This document shows, in pieces, positions 26,321 to 37,372 of a DNA stretch of 64,000 nt (position 1 is its first letter; each line of letters starts with the position of its first letter). The notes under the pieces are model-generated. The model was given only the letters and a program-made list of their open reading frames with translations. It was not told the DNA's origin and did no database searches. The stretch spans positions 25,597,744 through 25,661,743 of the forward strand of contig NC_030853.1 of NCBI RefSeq assembly GCF_000208745.1, written 5' to 3'. The DNA comes from Theobroma cacao (Eukaryota > Streptophyta > Magnoliopsida > Malvales > Malvaceae). The position numbers were made by a program, and so were the translations under genes.

Positions 26321-28547
26321 ATGAACTCGGCTACCGACTCCATAACCCCAAAATTTTTCTCACCATTCAAGCAACCCTCTCATCTCCTAAACCTCCAGCA
26401 AGCGTTCTCTAACCTCCAAACCCACTGCTCTTCTCTCTTCCAACAAACTCATCATCACTTGAAGGGCGCTTTTGACTCCACTTTTGCTCACTTTAATCCA
26501 CCTTCTTTTTCTCCAAAAGGCCCAGTTTTTGCTCGAATTGTTGATTCTAGCAAGACCCAGATTGATTTGAGTAAAAAATCAGGGGTTGCCATGTCGGCTG
26601 AGGCAATAGAAGAGAGATTGGCTGGGGTTCCGGTTTATGCTTTGAGTAATTCGGAGGAGGAATTCGTGTTGGTTTCGGGTGTTTCGACTAAAAAGTCACT
26701 CGGGTTGTTGTGTTTCAAGAAGGAGGATGCTGAGGCTCTTTTGGAACAGATGAAGAGTATGGATCCCGGCATGAGAAAAGGTGGTTCTAAAGTGGTTGCT
26801 GTAGCTCTCAACAAGGTCATTTTCTTTCTTTCTTTTTAAATGCTTTTTAATTGATTGAATTTGAATAGAAAATTTAGAAAGGCGTATGGAGTCCACTAAG
26901 AAGCTAATGCTCTGTTTCATTGTTGCTTTTGATAATCCTTGGAGAAGTCAAACATGGATCCGGGTTTTGCAGGTTTTCCAGCTGAAGGTTGACGGCGTGG
27001 CATTAAGGTTGATACCAGAGTCGGCTCAGTTAAAAAATGCACTTAGAGTGAGTGGTTACTTATAGAATGAGCAAATTTCTCAACTATTTTTCTTCTTGTA
27101 GTATGCTAAGTTTTATACAAATTTCTCAACTGTGCAATATTATTTTGTTATTTTTTCCTTTAATAGGAAAGGGAAAGGGCTGGTTTCTCTGATGATGGCT
27201 TCCCTGGCGTTCCAGTTTTCCAGGTCTGGCAGGGTTTAATCATATGCAGCATGTGTATTTGCTTGTGCACTTTAGTTATTTGGGAACAGAAAACATCAAA
27301 TAACATACGAAATTATGTGGTAGCTTATAGTAGTTATGATCATTCTCTAGTTAAAAAAGGAACTGAATTAATCTTGGTGCACATGAGTTCATGTGGTTGT
27401 TGTGTTTTATTAGTGAGAGGGAGCATTAGCATTAGCAATGCCTAGAGAACATGAATTTGTAAATTCTTTGTGCATTTGTGCCTTCAACGTCTGCTGCTCA
27501 ATGCTTTTCTTGTCCTTCCTGCCCTTCCATCATAATCTTGTTAAATAATCGATTGAAAGCTCTGGGTTTCTGCATAATTAATTAAAATAACATTTTTGTT
27601 GCCACATGTTGTGGAATTTCATGCACTTTAAAATTAATCTTAGGTGGCCTTTACAATTGTATCCATTTTCTGTCTTGGTCAATTGTTTTGGAATTTGATC
27701 CTTTGCTTTGCTGGGCCATAGAGCCTGGAGATGTGTTACTATTTAGCTGCATCTGCTGTAAACATTGTAACTTAGGAGAGAATGGCTGTCCTCCTGCAGT
27801 TTGATTAGTTACATTTGCACCTGAGCATCACCTTGACTTGATACTTGTATGAATTTCTAGGCTAACATTTGGAATTGTTGAAATATTTGGCTGTCAGTCT
27901 AGGAGCTTGTTATTAAGAAGTCAGAATAAGAGCTATCGACCAGTTTTCTTTAGAAAGGTGGGTAAATAGATAGCCTTCTTATACGTACAGTATTCATGCT
28001 TAGTCTTCATGCTGTAATTTCAGATCTTCTTACACTTTGAAGCTGTTTTAGGAGGATTTAGAGCAATCCCTTCTGAGAGCTTCCCGCCAGCAGAATCAAT
28101 TGAATCCTGCTTTTAGACCGGGGGACATTCAGGTATGTTGCCAATTTCTCGATAAGAATGCTTGGGACTGTGTGTTGTCCATTTGTTTAATAAAAATGAT
28201 TTCATTACTCGCATGTATGTATGTATACACTTAGGTATACTTGATCTAATTTCTCTTGAAGATTTAACTTTCTTTACACTGTATATTACAAAATTCACAG
28301 GTTGCTGTTTTTGAGGAAATAATTAAGGGGATGAAAGTAAGTGGCTTCTTTTAATAATTTCTCTTTGACATTTTGTTTGATAGTGTAGAAAAATGGAGCT
28401 TTAGGGAGAAGAAAGGTTGATTGTTTTTAACTGTAAAGCTGAAAAAACAATGAAAATTTGCAGGATGGTTCAACGTCAAAGTGGGATGATGTTGTTTTCA
28501 TCCCTCCCGGTTTTGATGTTTCAACTGATCCCACTCAACAACAATAG
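26321..28547 (+). CDS. TIC22-like chloroplast import protein, copy A
   Basis: Seven exons: 26321-26815, 26973-27047, 27167-27223, 27898-27957, 28052-28132, 28301-28336 and 28464-28547. All are multiples of three (phase-0 introns, GT-AG), giving 295 residues. The Tic22 family is a soluble intermembrane-space component of the plastid envelope import machinery, bridging the outer (TOC) and inner (TIC) translocons. Seen here: an N-terminal stretch rich in Ser, Pro and Gln/His (residues 1-75) consistent with a transit peptide, then the Tic22 core from about residue 90 with LAGVPVYALSNSEEEFVLVS, LGLLCFKKEDAEALLEQM, VAVALNKVFQLKVDG and LIPESAQLKNAL, then FPGVPVFQ, YRPVFFRKEDLEQSL, VAVFEEIIKGM and a WDDVVFIPPG end. 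The ATG follows an in-frame-free leader and matches the start in copy B. The length agrees with the roughly 270-310 residues of plant members. Likely functional. Confidence 0.9.
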
Positions 28548-29406
28548 GTAACTGCATGACTGGGTAAGACATATTAGGGCGACTAACTTTCTATGCTTGC
28601 ACCCTGTTTCTATAGAGATTTGATTTTCATTTATACGACGACTATGCAGATGGTCTGCCAGGAGTAGTGACTATGCTGGCCTTCTTCAGCTGTGGAGACA
28701 AGCCTGGGTGCTCAGTGCTCTTTCCCTGATTAGTTCATTTCTGATCTTGTTTCAGAGAAGTAAATTGTGCTGCAGCTCAGGCTTTGTAGATTTGTAGGTT
28801 TGAATCTGTTTAACGTTCAAGATGCTTGGGAAAGAAAAAGTGAACACGCATAGAGACGACTAATTGCCAATGTGGCCTTAGATCGCATGGTATATTGGGT
28901 TTTGAGTAATACACCCAATTAGGAAATGATAAAAAGTTAGAAAACAGCAAATTTAAAACATCCATCCCAAAGTTTGCATAATTTGTGTACACTTCCTCTT
29001 GGAATTTTCATGCGCCAGTTCTACTTTGGTTGATGCTAAATCTGCCATTTTACTTTTATTTCTTCAATCAATCGAGTCCCTAAACTTTTATTCATTTATT
29101 CAATCAAATTAAGTATAAAATGAATGAATTCAACCCAAATTGATCGATTTATGAATCTTTGAAGCTATTAAAAATGGCAGATAGTGGCGACGGCCGATAC
29201 CCCTTGAGTTAGGTTGGCTGCATAAGCATATTCTTAGGGGGAAAAAAACCATTCATGAACCCTACAAGATATTTATCTACGCTTTGCTGCAAGCTCAATA
29301 GTGCAATGCTAAGATTACCATTTTATGCTCATTGCTACAAGAACCTTTTTCTTTTAGATATTTATTCCCCACCACCCAACTCGTTCAAAAGAAGATACAT
29401 ATATAC
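28548..29406. other. 3' flank of TIC22-like copy A
   Basis: This contains the 3' UTR of copy A and sequence repeated at 36252-37370 in unit B. No further gene is seen. Confidence 0.5.
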
Positions 29407-29429
29407 ATGAATGAGAGTTTTAAGAGGTT

Positions 29430-31355
29430 GATAGTGAAGGGTTGTACCTAAGCGAATTCTGTACTCGATGAATTTATGGAAATGTTTGTTTCTCCCTTTA
29501 AAAGGAAGTATCGATGGCCATATTATTTGGTGATAATTGTCCAAAGAAGTTTAGAGTTCCATGTATAGGCATGCAATTGGTGCAAAACAGAATGAGAAAA
29601 AGAGTTAATGTTACTCATTCCATAAACTAATCAATTTTCTTTGTAATGTTTAGTATTCAAATCTTATGATGTACTACAATGAATTGAGTTAAGAAATTAG
29701 AGTTAAACCTACTATGTTAAAACCCAATCAGCCAATCATTTTTATAGAGAAAAATGGGAAAGAAATAAATATATGTACTTAATATTTGACATTAAATTTT
29801 ACCTAGTCAGAGTTCAAATTTCTTTAATTTGTTTTGTACTTTTGGCCAATTTTAATTCAGTATATTAAAAGAAGGGAGAAAGATCTTTCAATTCTTGGGA
29901 AACTCTACTCACATGTCTGTGAGACATTTATTTCCAACGGACAACGGCAACGTAATCTTGACTAAACAGCTAAATCAAATGTAACGTAAATAAACCCCAG
30001 CCACCAGACAGAGTCCAATTGTAACAACTTTGCCCAATCAGTAGCCGCTGTTACACAGATACGTTTCCCACAAACGTCGCAATCTTCGCTCCTCTTTACG
30101 CCTTGTTTGTTTTGTGGAGGAAGTTACCGTTATACTACAAACGACACCCACTTTGACCTAACCAATGCGACAGAGATGTGCTGCTTAGTGTATAATGCTA
30201 CCTTGTGCTGTGAGCACACCCCTAAAAGCCAAATACGCCCTTTTCTCTCATAGGAAATAGGAAATATTCATGTGTCTCACGCTTGTAATTAATTTCTATG
30301 CTATCCGATCCCACTGTAGGCCTTTTCTCTGTTGAAAAACCATATATAATGATTAAGACATAATGGGTTTTTAATCTCCTCTAAATTATTAGAGTAATTC
30401 AGAATCTAATTGAATGACAAAGGTAACTGTCATATTTTTTTACTTTTTTTTTTTTTTTTGTGTTTGGTGACAGCCAAAATGATTTTGATGTCAATAAATG
30501 GCAAGGATCGTAGATAAGGACAACAACAAAATTTTAAAAATTATATTATATTAATTATAATTTCTAAATATAATTACGATGATTAATTAACATTAATTTA
30601 GAATGATCAACACACCGACTTGGCGTGGGTTACACACTAACCCATGAGTAAGACCATTCATGTGAATGAAGCACAGATTGATGGTGGTCCTGTTAATGGT
30701 ACAGACCCCTCTCCCTCGAGCACAGGTGAGAATATGAGCTCAATCGATTTCCCAAAGGAGACTAGGGTGTGTGCTTTACTTCAAAAAGTAGGGCAATATT
30801 CCGTAAACTGTTTTCAATAATTATCTCACTATTTGCATGTTTTTACAAAAAATTGATAGCAAGTAATTCTCAATAAAAGTTAATTATAAGCTAACTAAGT
30901 TTAAAACTAATATTCAATTAAACCAAACTAGAAAAATGGAGTACACTTTGCTTATCTTATGTAATCCAACAAATTAAAAGAAATTTCTTAAAAAGTTTTA
31001 TGAGATCAGTATCACAAAAAATTAAAAAGATAATATTATCTACTTCAGATAGATGAGAAGATAGATAAAAAATGTTTTACGCTCTTTTTGAATTAATATT
31101 TTACGCTAATTAATTTAATTTTGTTCATTAATTCATAAAATATTTTATATTTATGAAAGTTTTTTATTTTAATTATTCAAAAAAACTTTTTCAACTTTAA
31201 ATGAGAAATGATTACTTCTAATTATATCAACTAAACATAACAGACTTTGACACCTGTAACAATAAAAAAAATATTTTGCAAAAATAAACTCCAAAATTCC
31301 CAAAAGTACTTTACTAGTTTGTTTCAAAATTCTATATTTCATAGAGAAAACTCTA
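29430..31355. other. Upstream region of TIC22-like copy B
   Basis: Collinear with 23100-26110 of unit A but with deletions. No additional gene. A long T run lies near 30445-30458. Confidence 0.5.
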
Positions 31356-32482
31356 CTGGTACGTTTGGTTGGCGGAATAGATAGGAATGGAATAGAATAG
31401 TTATTATGTGAGAATAGAATGAGGTGGGAATAGAATAGAATAGTTATTACTTAGTTTGGTATGACAAAGGGAATATGACAGGAATAATTATTATGACTTA
31501 TTGTAGTGTTTGGTTGGTAACAATAATTTTAGAATAAGAAAAGAATAGAAAATAAAAAGACAAAAACACCATTTATTATTTATATGACATTTTATTTTTA
31601 TTAGATTTTTTAAATATTAATAATCTAGAATTTAATTAAATATTAATATTAATATTTAAAATATTAACATTTATTTAATTTAATATTATTATGATTAATT
31701 TTTATTTATTTATTTTAAAAATANNNNNNNNNNNNNNNNNNNNNNNNNNNNNNNNNNNNNNNNNNNNNNNNNNNNNNNNNNNNNNNNNNNNNNNNNNNNN
31801 NNNNNNNNNNNNNNNNNNNNNNNNNNNNNNNNNNNNNNNNNNNNNNNNNNNNNNNNNNNNNNNNNNNNNNNNNNNNNNNNNNNNNNNNNNNNNNNNNNNN
31901 NNNNNNNNNNNNNNNNNNNNNNNNNNNNNNNNNNNNNNNNNNNNNNNNNNNNNNNNNNNNNNNNNNNNNNNNNNNNNNNNNNNNNNNNNNNNNNNNNNNN
32001 NNNNNNNNNNNNNNNNNNNNNNNNNNNNNNNNNNNNNNNNNNNNNNNNNNNNNNTAATTTAAATGATATTATATTTATTTATTTTTAATTTATTTTGTTT
32101 TTAAAATAGGAATAATTTATATTTATTTTATTAATAATTGATAACTTAAATATTAATATTTTATTTATAATTAATATTAATATTTATTAAAAGTGGAATC
32201 AAGTGAGAGAAAGAGGAGAGAGAGAAAATAATATTTTATATTAATAAAGTTGTAAATTTTCAAACTTATAAAGGGTATTTTTGTCTTTATAAATTTTTAA
32301 ATTTATTCCTCAACCATGGAATAGTTAATACTATGGGGGAGGGTGGTATTAGCTATTCCTTGGTTTTGAAAGATTTTGAAGAATAATCATTCCTATTGAA
32401 TAGCTATTTCTTGGATCATTTTTCAACCAAATAAAAGAACAAAAATTCCTTGGGAATAAAGTCATTCCCCCAACCAAACATG
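31356..32482. mobile_element. MITE-like inverted-repeat element (PIF/Harbinger type suspected)
   Basis: The left end reads GGTACGTTTGGTTGGCGGAA, and the right end reads, in reverse complement, AGCATGTTTGGTTGGGGGAA, so there are terminal inverted repeats of about 20 bases with few mismatches. CTA flanks both sides (31353-31355 and 32483-32485), and the matching place in unit A (about 26120-26126) is an uninterrupted TCTACATTTTCC, the empty site. The interior is AT-rich with repeated GGAATAGAATAG near the ends and no transposase seen. A run of Ns (31724-32054) hides the middle. Class assignment rests on the TIR sequence and 3-base target duplication and is inferential. Confidence 0.7.
31724..32054. 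other. Assembly gap of 331 Ns
   Basis: Unresolved bases inside the MITE-like element. Any frame drawn through them is artificial. Confidence 0.99.
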
Positions 32483-32673
32483 CTATACATTTTCCATTTG
32501 GCGGAAAAATCTAGTTCCAGTGCTATCGGAACCACCCAACAAAAACCCTCCCCTACCAGAAAACGCACTTTCTGTTTCCCTCTCTACGTGTGTGTCGTAT
32601 CTTGTTCAATCAAAGCCCAAAACCTCACTCTATACTGGTTACTCCTCTCCTTCCACAAAATTTTCCCGAGAAA

Positions 32674-35600
32674 ATGAACTCCGCTACTGACTCCAAAACC
32701 CCAAAAATTTTCTCACCATTCAAACAACCCCCTCCTCTCCTAAACCTCCAGCAAGCGTTCTCTGACCTCCAAACCCACTGCTCTTCTCTCGTCCAACAAA
32801 CTCATCATCACTTGAAGGGCGCTTTTGACTGCACTTTTTCTCACTTTAATCCACCTTCCCTTTCTCCAAAAGGCCCAGTTTTTACTCGAATTGCTGATTC
32901 TAGTAAGACTAAGATTGTTTTGAGTGAAAAATCAGGGGTTGCCATGTCGGCTGAGGCAATAGAAGAGAGTATGGCTGGGGTTCCGGTTTATGCTTTGAAT
33001 AATTCGGAGGAGAAATTCGTGTTGGTTTCGGGTGTTTCGACTAAAACGTCACTCGGGTTGTTTTGTTTCAAGAAGGAGGATGCTGAGGCTCTTTTGGAAC
33101 AGATGAAGAGTATGGATCCTCGCATGAGAAGAGGTTCTAAAGTGGTTGCAGTTGCTCTCAACAAGGTCATTTTCTTTCTTTCTTTCTTTTTTGTCTATTT
33201 TTTCTTTTTTAAATGCTTTTAATTGATTGAATTTGTATAGAAAATTTAGAAAGGTGTACGGAGTCCATTAAGAAGCTAATGCTCTGTTTCATTGTTGCTT
33301 TTAATAATCCTTGGAGGAGTCAAACATGAATCCGGGTTTTGCAGGTTTTCCAGATGAAGGTTGACGGCGTGGCATTAAGGTTGATACCAGAGTCGGCTCA
33401 GATAAAAAATGCACTTAGAGTGAGTGGTTGCTTATAGAATGAGCAAATTTCTCAACTATTTTTCTTCTTGTAGTATGTGGATAAAGTGAGTTTTATGCTT
33501 TCTTTTTTGGGTTTTTCTAAGTTTCAAGATTAATGGGACTGTCTGCACTGCATGGTGGCCATTAGATCAATTCAACTGAATATGCGTGTTGTGTTAAAGC
33601 TCGGCATTATTTTGATCTGTAAATAGATGAATGCTATATTCTGTCTTCTTTGTTTCACGTAACACGTGATATGTTTTAATCCTATAACCCACACTAAGGC
33701 AAATGCCCGAAATGAGGACTTGAGCTACCAATAATCTTAAGCCTTTTACCACCTGACCAGAGGTTTGACTGGTATATGCAAAAGAGACTATCTTATGAAT
33801 ATTTTTTAGTGTAAAACAAATTTACATGCTCGCATTTTTCTGGGAAGAGAATTATCTTTTGGAGCTTAATCTTCTTCAGTGTCTGCATGTAAAATTATCA
33901 CTTTCAAGATCCTTGTTCTCCTGTAGAACCTTTGTAATTGTTGGCTGGGATATCTCTGTTAAAATAGCAGAGCTCAATGACAATTACTTCTTCATTGGGC
34001 TTCACTTAATTTATATCTGCAATTTTTCTTAACTCTAATTGGTGGGTTTCTAGTGCAAACTGAATGAAGCCCTTATAAGTAGCCAAAGTGTCAGTAGTTT
34101 CTGTTTTTGATTAACAATTGTGCTCTAAAAGAGCTGGTGCATTACTTAAAAATAAAATCCTTTACGTATATAATTTTAGAGAACATTTTAAGTTCCTAGA
34201 GATTTGGAGGATCTCTATGAACCTATAAATATGAAGTAAAGAACTTAGCATATCGGAGAACTCGACTTTTGGTTCAGAAGTATGTTGAAAGACCTCACAA
34301 TAATGTGTTTTTTTGGGAGATTTTGCACAGTTGCTGCAGTACCAGCTATGGTCATAACATTTATGATGTCACTCTCTTCTTCTCTCAGCAACAAAGGCTA
34401 AATAATGTTATAGTTCTTCATTCAATTTAGTTTTCTTCTTTTTGATGTGTGCGTGTCTGTGCACAAGCAGCCATACTCCTCTGAAGACGTTCCATGGTCT
34501 TGGGACCGGAGATACAACAAGAAGGATGTTTGCGGTCAAGTTTGGCCTCGGCTAGTTTAACTGTGTGCTTTCAAAGATTTCCTGATTTCATTAGATTGCA
34601 CATATAGAATTCTGTATAGTCATAATCTGTGTCGACAGGAACAATGGCTGGCTCATTTTGGCCAAACTCTAGAAGGGTAAAAAGCTTGCTAACCAAATAG
34701 CATTTTCTGCTAACTTAACACTCCTTTATCTGACATGGCAAGATATTATGGTACGTTTCAGTCTCAAAATAATCCATGTTCTCTGCATGCGCTTGTTGAG
34801 ATTGATAGTGTTTATGTTTTACCAATTTGCTTACTGATACAAGAAAATGATTTTTATTATTTTTTCCTTTAATAGGAAAGGGAAAGGGCTGGTTTCTCTG
34901 ATGATGGCTTCCCTGGCATCCCAGTTTTCGAGGTCTGGCTGTGTTTAATCATATGCAGCATGTGTATTTGCTTGTGTGCTTTAGTTATTTGGAAACAGAA
35001 AACATCAAATAATATACGAAATTATGTGGTAGCTTATAGTAGTTACGATCATTCTCTAGTTAAAAACGGAACTGAATTAATCTTGGTGCACGTGAATTCA
35101 TGTGGTTGTTGTGTTTAGTGAGATAGAGCATTAGCATTAGCATTGCCTAGAGAACATGCATTTATAAATTCTTTATGCATTTGTGCCTGCAATATCTGTT
35201 GCTCAACACTTTTCTGGTCCTTCCTACTCTTCCATCATAATCTTGTTAAATCATCGATTGAAAGCTCTGGGTTTCTGCATAATTAATTAAAATAACATTT
35301 TTGTTGCCATATGTTGTGGAATTTCATGTGCTTTAAAATTAATCTGAGGTGGCCTTAACAATTGTATCCATTTTCTGTCTGGGTCAATTGTTTTGGAATT
35401 TGATCCTTTGCTTTACTGGGCCATAGAGCCTGGAGATGTGTTACGATTTAGCTGCATCTGCTGTAAACATCATAACATAGGAGAGAATGGCTGTCCTCCT
35501 GCAGTTTGATTTGTTACATTTGCACCTGAGCATCACCTTGACTTGATACTTGTATGAATTTCTAGGCTAACATTTGGAATTGTTGAAATATTTGGCTGTC

Positions 35601-36251
35601 AGTCTAGGTGCTTGATATTAAGAAGTCAGAATAAGAGCTATCGACCAGTTTTCTTTAGAAAGGTGGGTAAATAGACAGCCTTCCTATACCTACAGTATTT
35701 ATGCTTAGTCTTCATGCTGTTATTTCTGATCTTCTTACACTTTGAAGTTGTTTTAGGAGGATTTAGAGCAATCCCTTCTGAGAGCTTCCTGCCCACAGAA
35801 TCAATTGAAGCCTGCTTTTAGACCGGGGGACATTCAGGTATACTGCCGTTTTCTCGAAAACAATGCTTAGGACTGTATGTTGTCCATTTGTTTAATAAAA
35901 ATGATCTCATTACTCACATGTATGTATATGTACACTTAGGTACACTTGATCTAATTCTCTTGAAGATTTAACTTTCTTTACACTGTGTACTACAAAATTC
36001 ACAGGTTGCTGTTTTTGAGGAAATAATAAAGGGGATGAAAGTAAGTGGCTTCTTTTAATAATTTCTCTTTGACATTTTGTTTGATAGAGTAGAAAAATGG
36101 AGCTTTAGGGAGAAGAAAGGTTGATTGTTTTTAACTGTAAGGCTGAAAAAACAATGAAAATTTGCAGGATGGTTCAACGTCAATGTGGGATGATGTTGTT
36201 TTCATTCCTCCCGGTTTTGAAGTCCCAACTGATCCCACTCAACAACAATAG
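32674..36251 (+). CDS. TIC22-like chloroplast import protein, copy B
   Basis: Tandem paralogue of copy A with the same seven-exon structure: 32674-33165, 33345-33419, 34876-34932, 35603-35662, 35757-35837, 36005-36040 and 36168-36251. All exon lengths equal those of copy A except exon 1, which is one codon shorter (RRGSK for RKGGSK). The frame is open throughout, 294 residues, all splice sites GT-AG. Substitutions are scattered, for example EESMAGVPVYALNNSEEKFV against EERLAGVPVYALSNSEEEFV, FPGIPVFE against FPGVPVFQ, and ASCPQNQLKP against ASRQQNQLNP. Nothing seen disables the protein, so it is probably a second functional envelope import component. Its upstream region carries the MITE-like insertion, ending about 190 bases before the ATG, and intron 2 is about 1.34 kb longer than in copy A, so regulation may differ. 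Confidence 0.9.
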
Positions 36252-37372
36252 GCAACTGCATGAGTGGGTGAGACATATTAGGCCAGACTAACTTTCTATG
36301 CTTGCACCTTGTTTCTTTGGAGATTTGATTTTCATTTATACGACGACTATGCAGATGGTCTGTCAGGAGTAGTGACTATGCTGGCCTTCTTCAGCTGTGA
36401 GGACAAACCTGGATGTTCAGTGCTTTTTCCCTGATTAATTCATTTCTGATCTTGTTTCAGAGAAGTAAAATTTAAAATTTGTGCTACGGCTCAGTCTTGT
36501 AGATTGTAGGTTTGAATCTGCTGAAAGTTCAAGATGCTTAGGAAAGAAAAAGTGAACACGCGTAGAGACGCCTAATTGCCAATGTGGCCTTAGATTGTAG
36601 GGTATATTGTGTTTTGAGTAAAACATCCAATTAGGAAACGATAAAAAGCTAGAAAACAGCAAATTGAAAACATCTACCTCAAAGTTTACACAATTTGTGT
36701 ACACTTCCTCTTTGAATTTTCATGCCCCAGTTCTACTTGGTTTATGCTAAATCTGTTTTTGGAGTGGGGACAATTAGTGGAATGGGCTCACATAACAAGA
36801 TTTCTGTCACATGGATGTTCAAATTATGAGCTTCTTGGAGGAAAACGGGGAATTGGCCTAGGTACATCCAATGATGGATTGCCAGCTTTCTAGTGGACTC
36901 CTGTCCATGGCAGAAGTATCTATGACACAAAATGAAATAGAAGGACAAAGTTCATTTTATCTTCAATTTAGCCTTTGAAGTTTGAATCAGCCATTTTACT
37001 TTTATTTCTTCAATCAATCAGGTCCCTAACCTTTTATTCATTTATTCAATCAAATTAAGTATAAAATGAATGAATTCAACCCAAATTGATCGATTTATAA
37101 ATCTTTGAAGCTATTTAAAATGGCAGATAGTGGCGACGGCCGATACCCAAAGTGTTAGGTTGGTTGCATAAGCATATTCTTTGGGGGGAAAAAAACCATG
37201 CATGAACCCTACAAGACATTTACCGACGCTTTGCTGCAAGCTCAATAATTCAATGTTAAGATTATCTTTTTATGCTCATTGCAGCAAGCTGGTAAGGTAA
37301 GCCACCTTTTTCTTTTAGATATCTATCCCCAACCACCCAACTCGTTCAAAGGAAGATGCATATGTGTATATA
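36252..37372. other. 3' flank of TIC22-like copy B
   Basis: Collinear with 28548-29406 except for an extra segment at about 36755-36985 that carries a 68-codon minus-strand frame of natural composition (with WMYLGQFPVFLQEAHNL) that I cannot assign. No complete gene. Confidence 0.45.

Larger units (their letters stand above)
23075..29406. repeat. Tandem duplication unit A (TIC22-like locus)
   Basis: The unit begins with ATGAATGAGAGTCTTAAGAG at 23075. The same phrase, with few changes, restarts at 29407, exactly where similarity to the end of unit A stops. Shared blocks include the upstream tract 23600-24250 (against 29890-30520), the whole gene and its 3' flank. Unit A is about 6.3 kb. Confidence 0.85.
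29407..37372. repeat. Tandem duplication unit B (TIC22-like locus)
   Basis: Second copy of the 23075-29406 unit, same orientation, about 8.0 kb. It is longer because of a terminal-inverted-repeat insertion (about 31356-32482), a longer intron 2 of the gene (1456 against 119 bases), and about 230 extra bases at 36755-36985. The right end is where the CCCAACTCGTTCAAAGGAAG block stops matching, near 37370. Confidence 0.85.

Noticed and set aside
26092..26412. 106-codon frame overlapping the start of TIC22-like copy A
   Set aside because: Different frame from the Tic22 core, and the matching stretch in unit B is broken up. It is leader sequence plus a shadow of exon 1.
31691..32062. Open frame through the N run
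   Set aside because: It is made almost entirely of unknown bases and has no evidential value.
33480..34850. Transposon inside intron 2 of TIC22-like copy B
   Set aside because: I found no inverted or long terminal repeats and no target duplication at the edges. The filler-like repeat in copy A makes a deletion there the better explanation.
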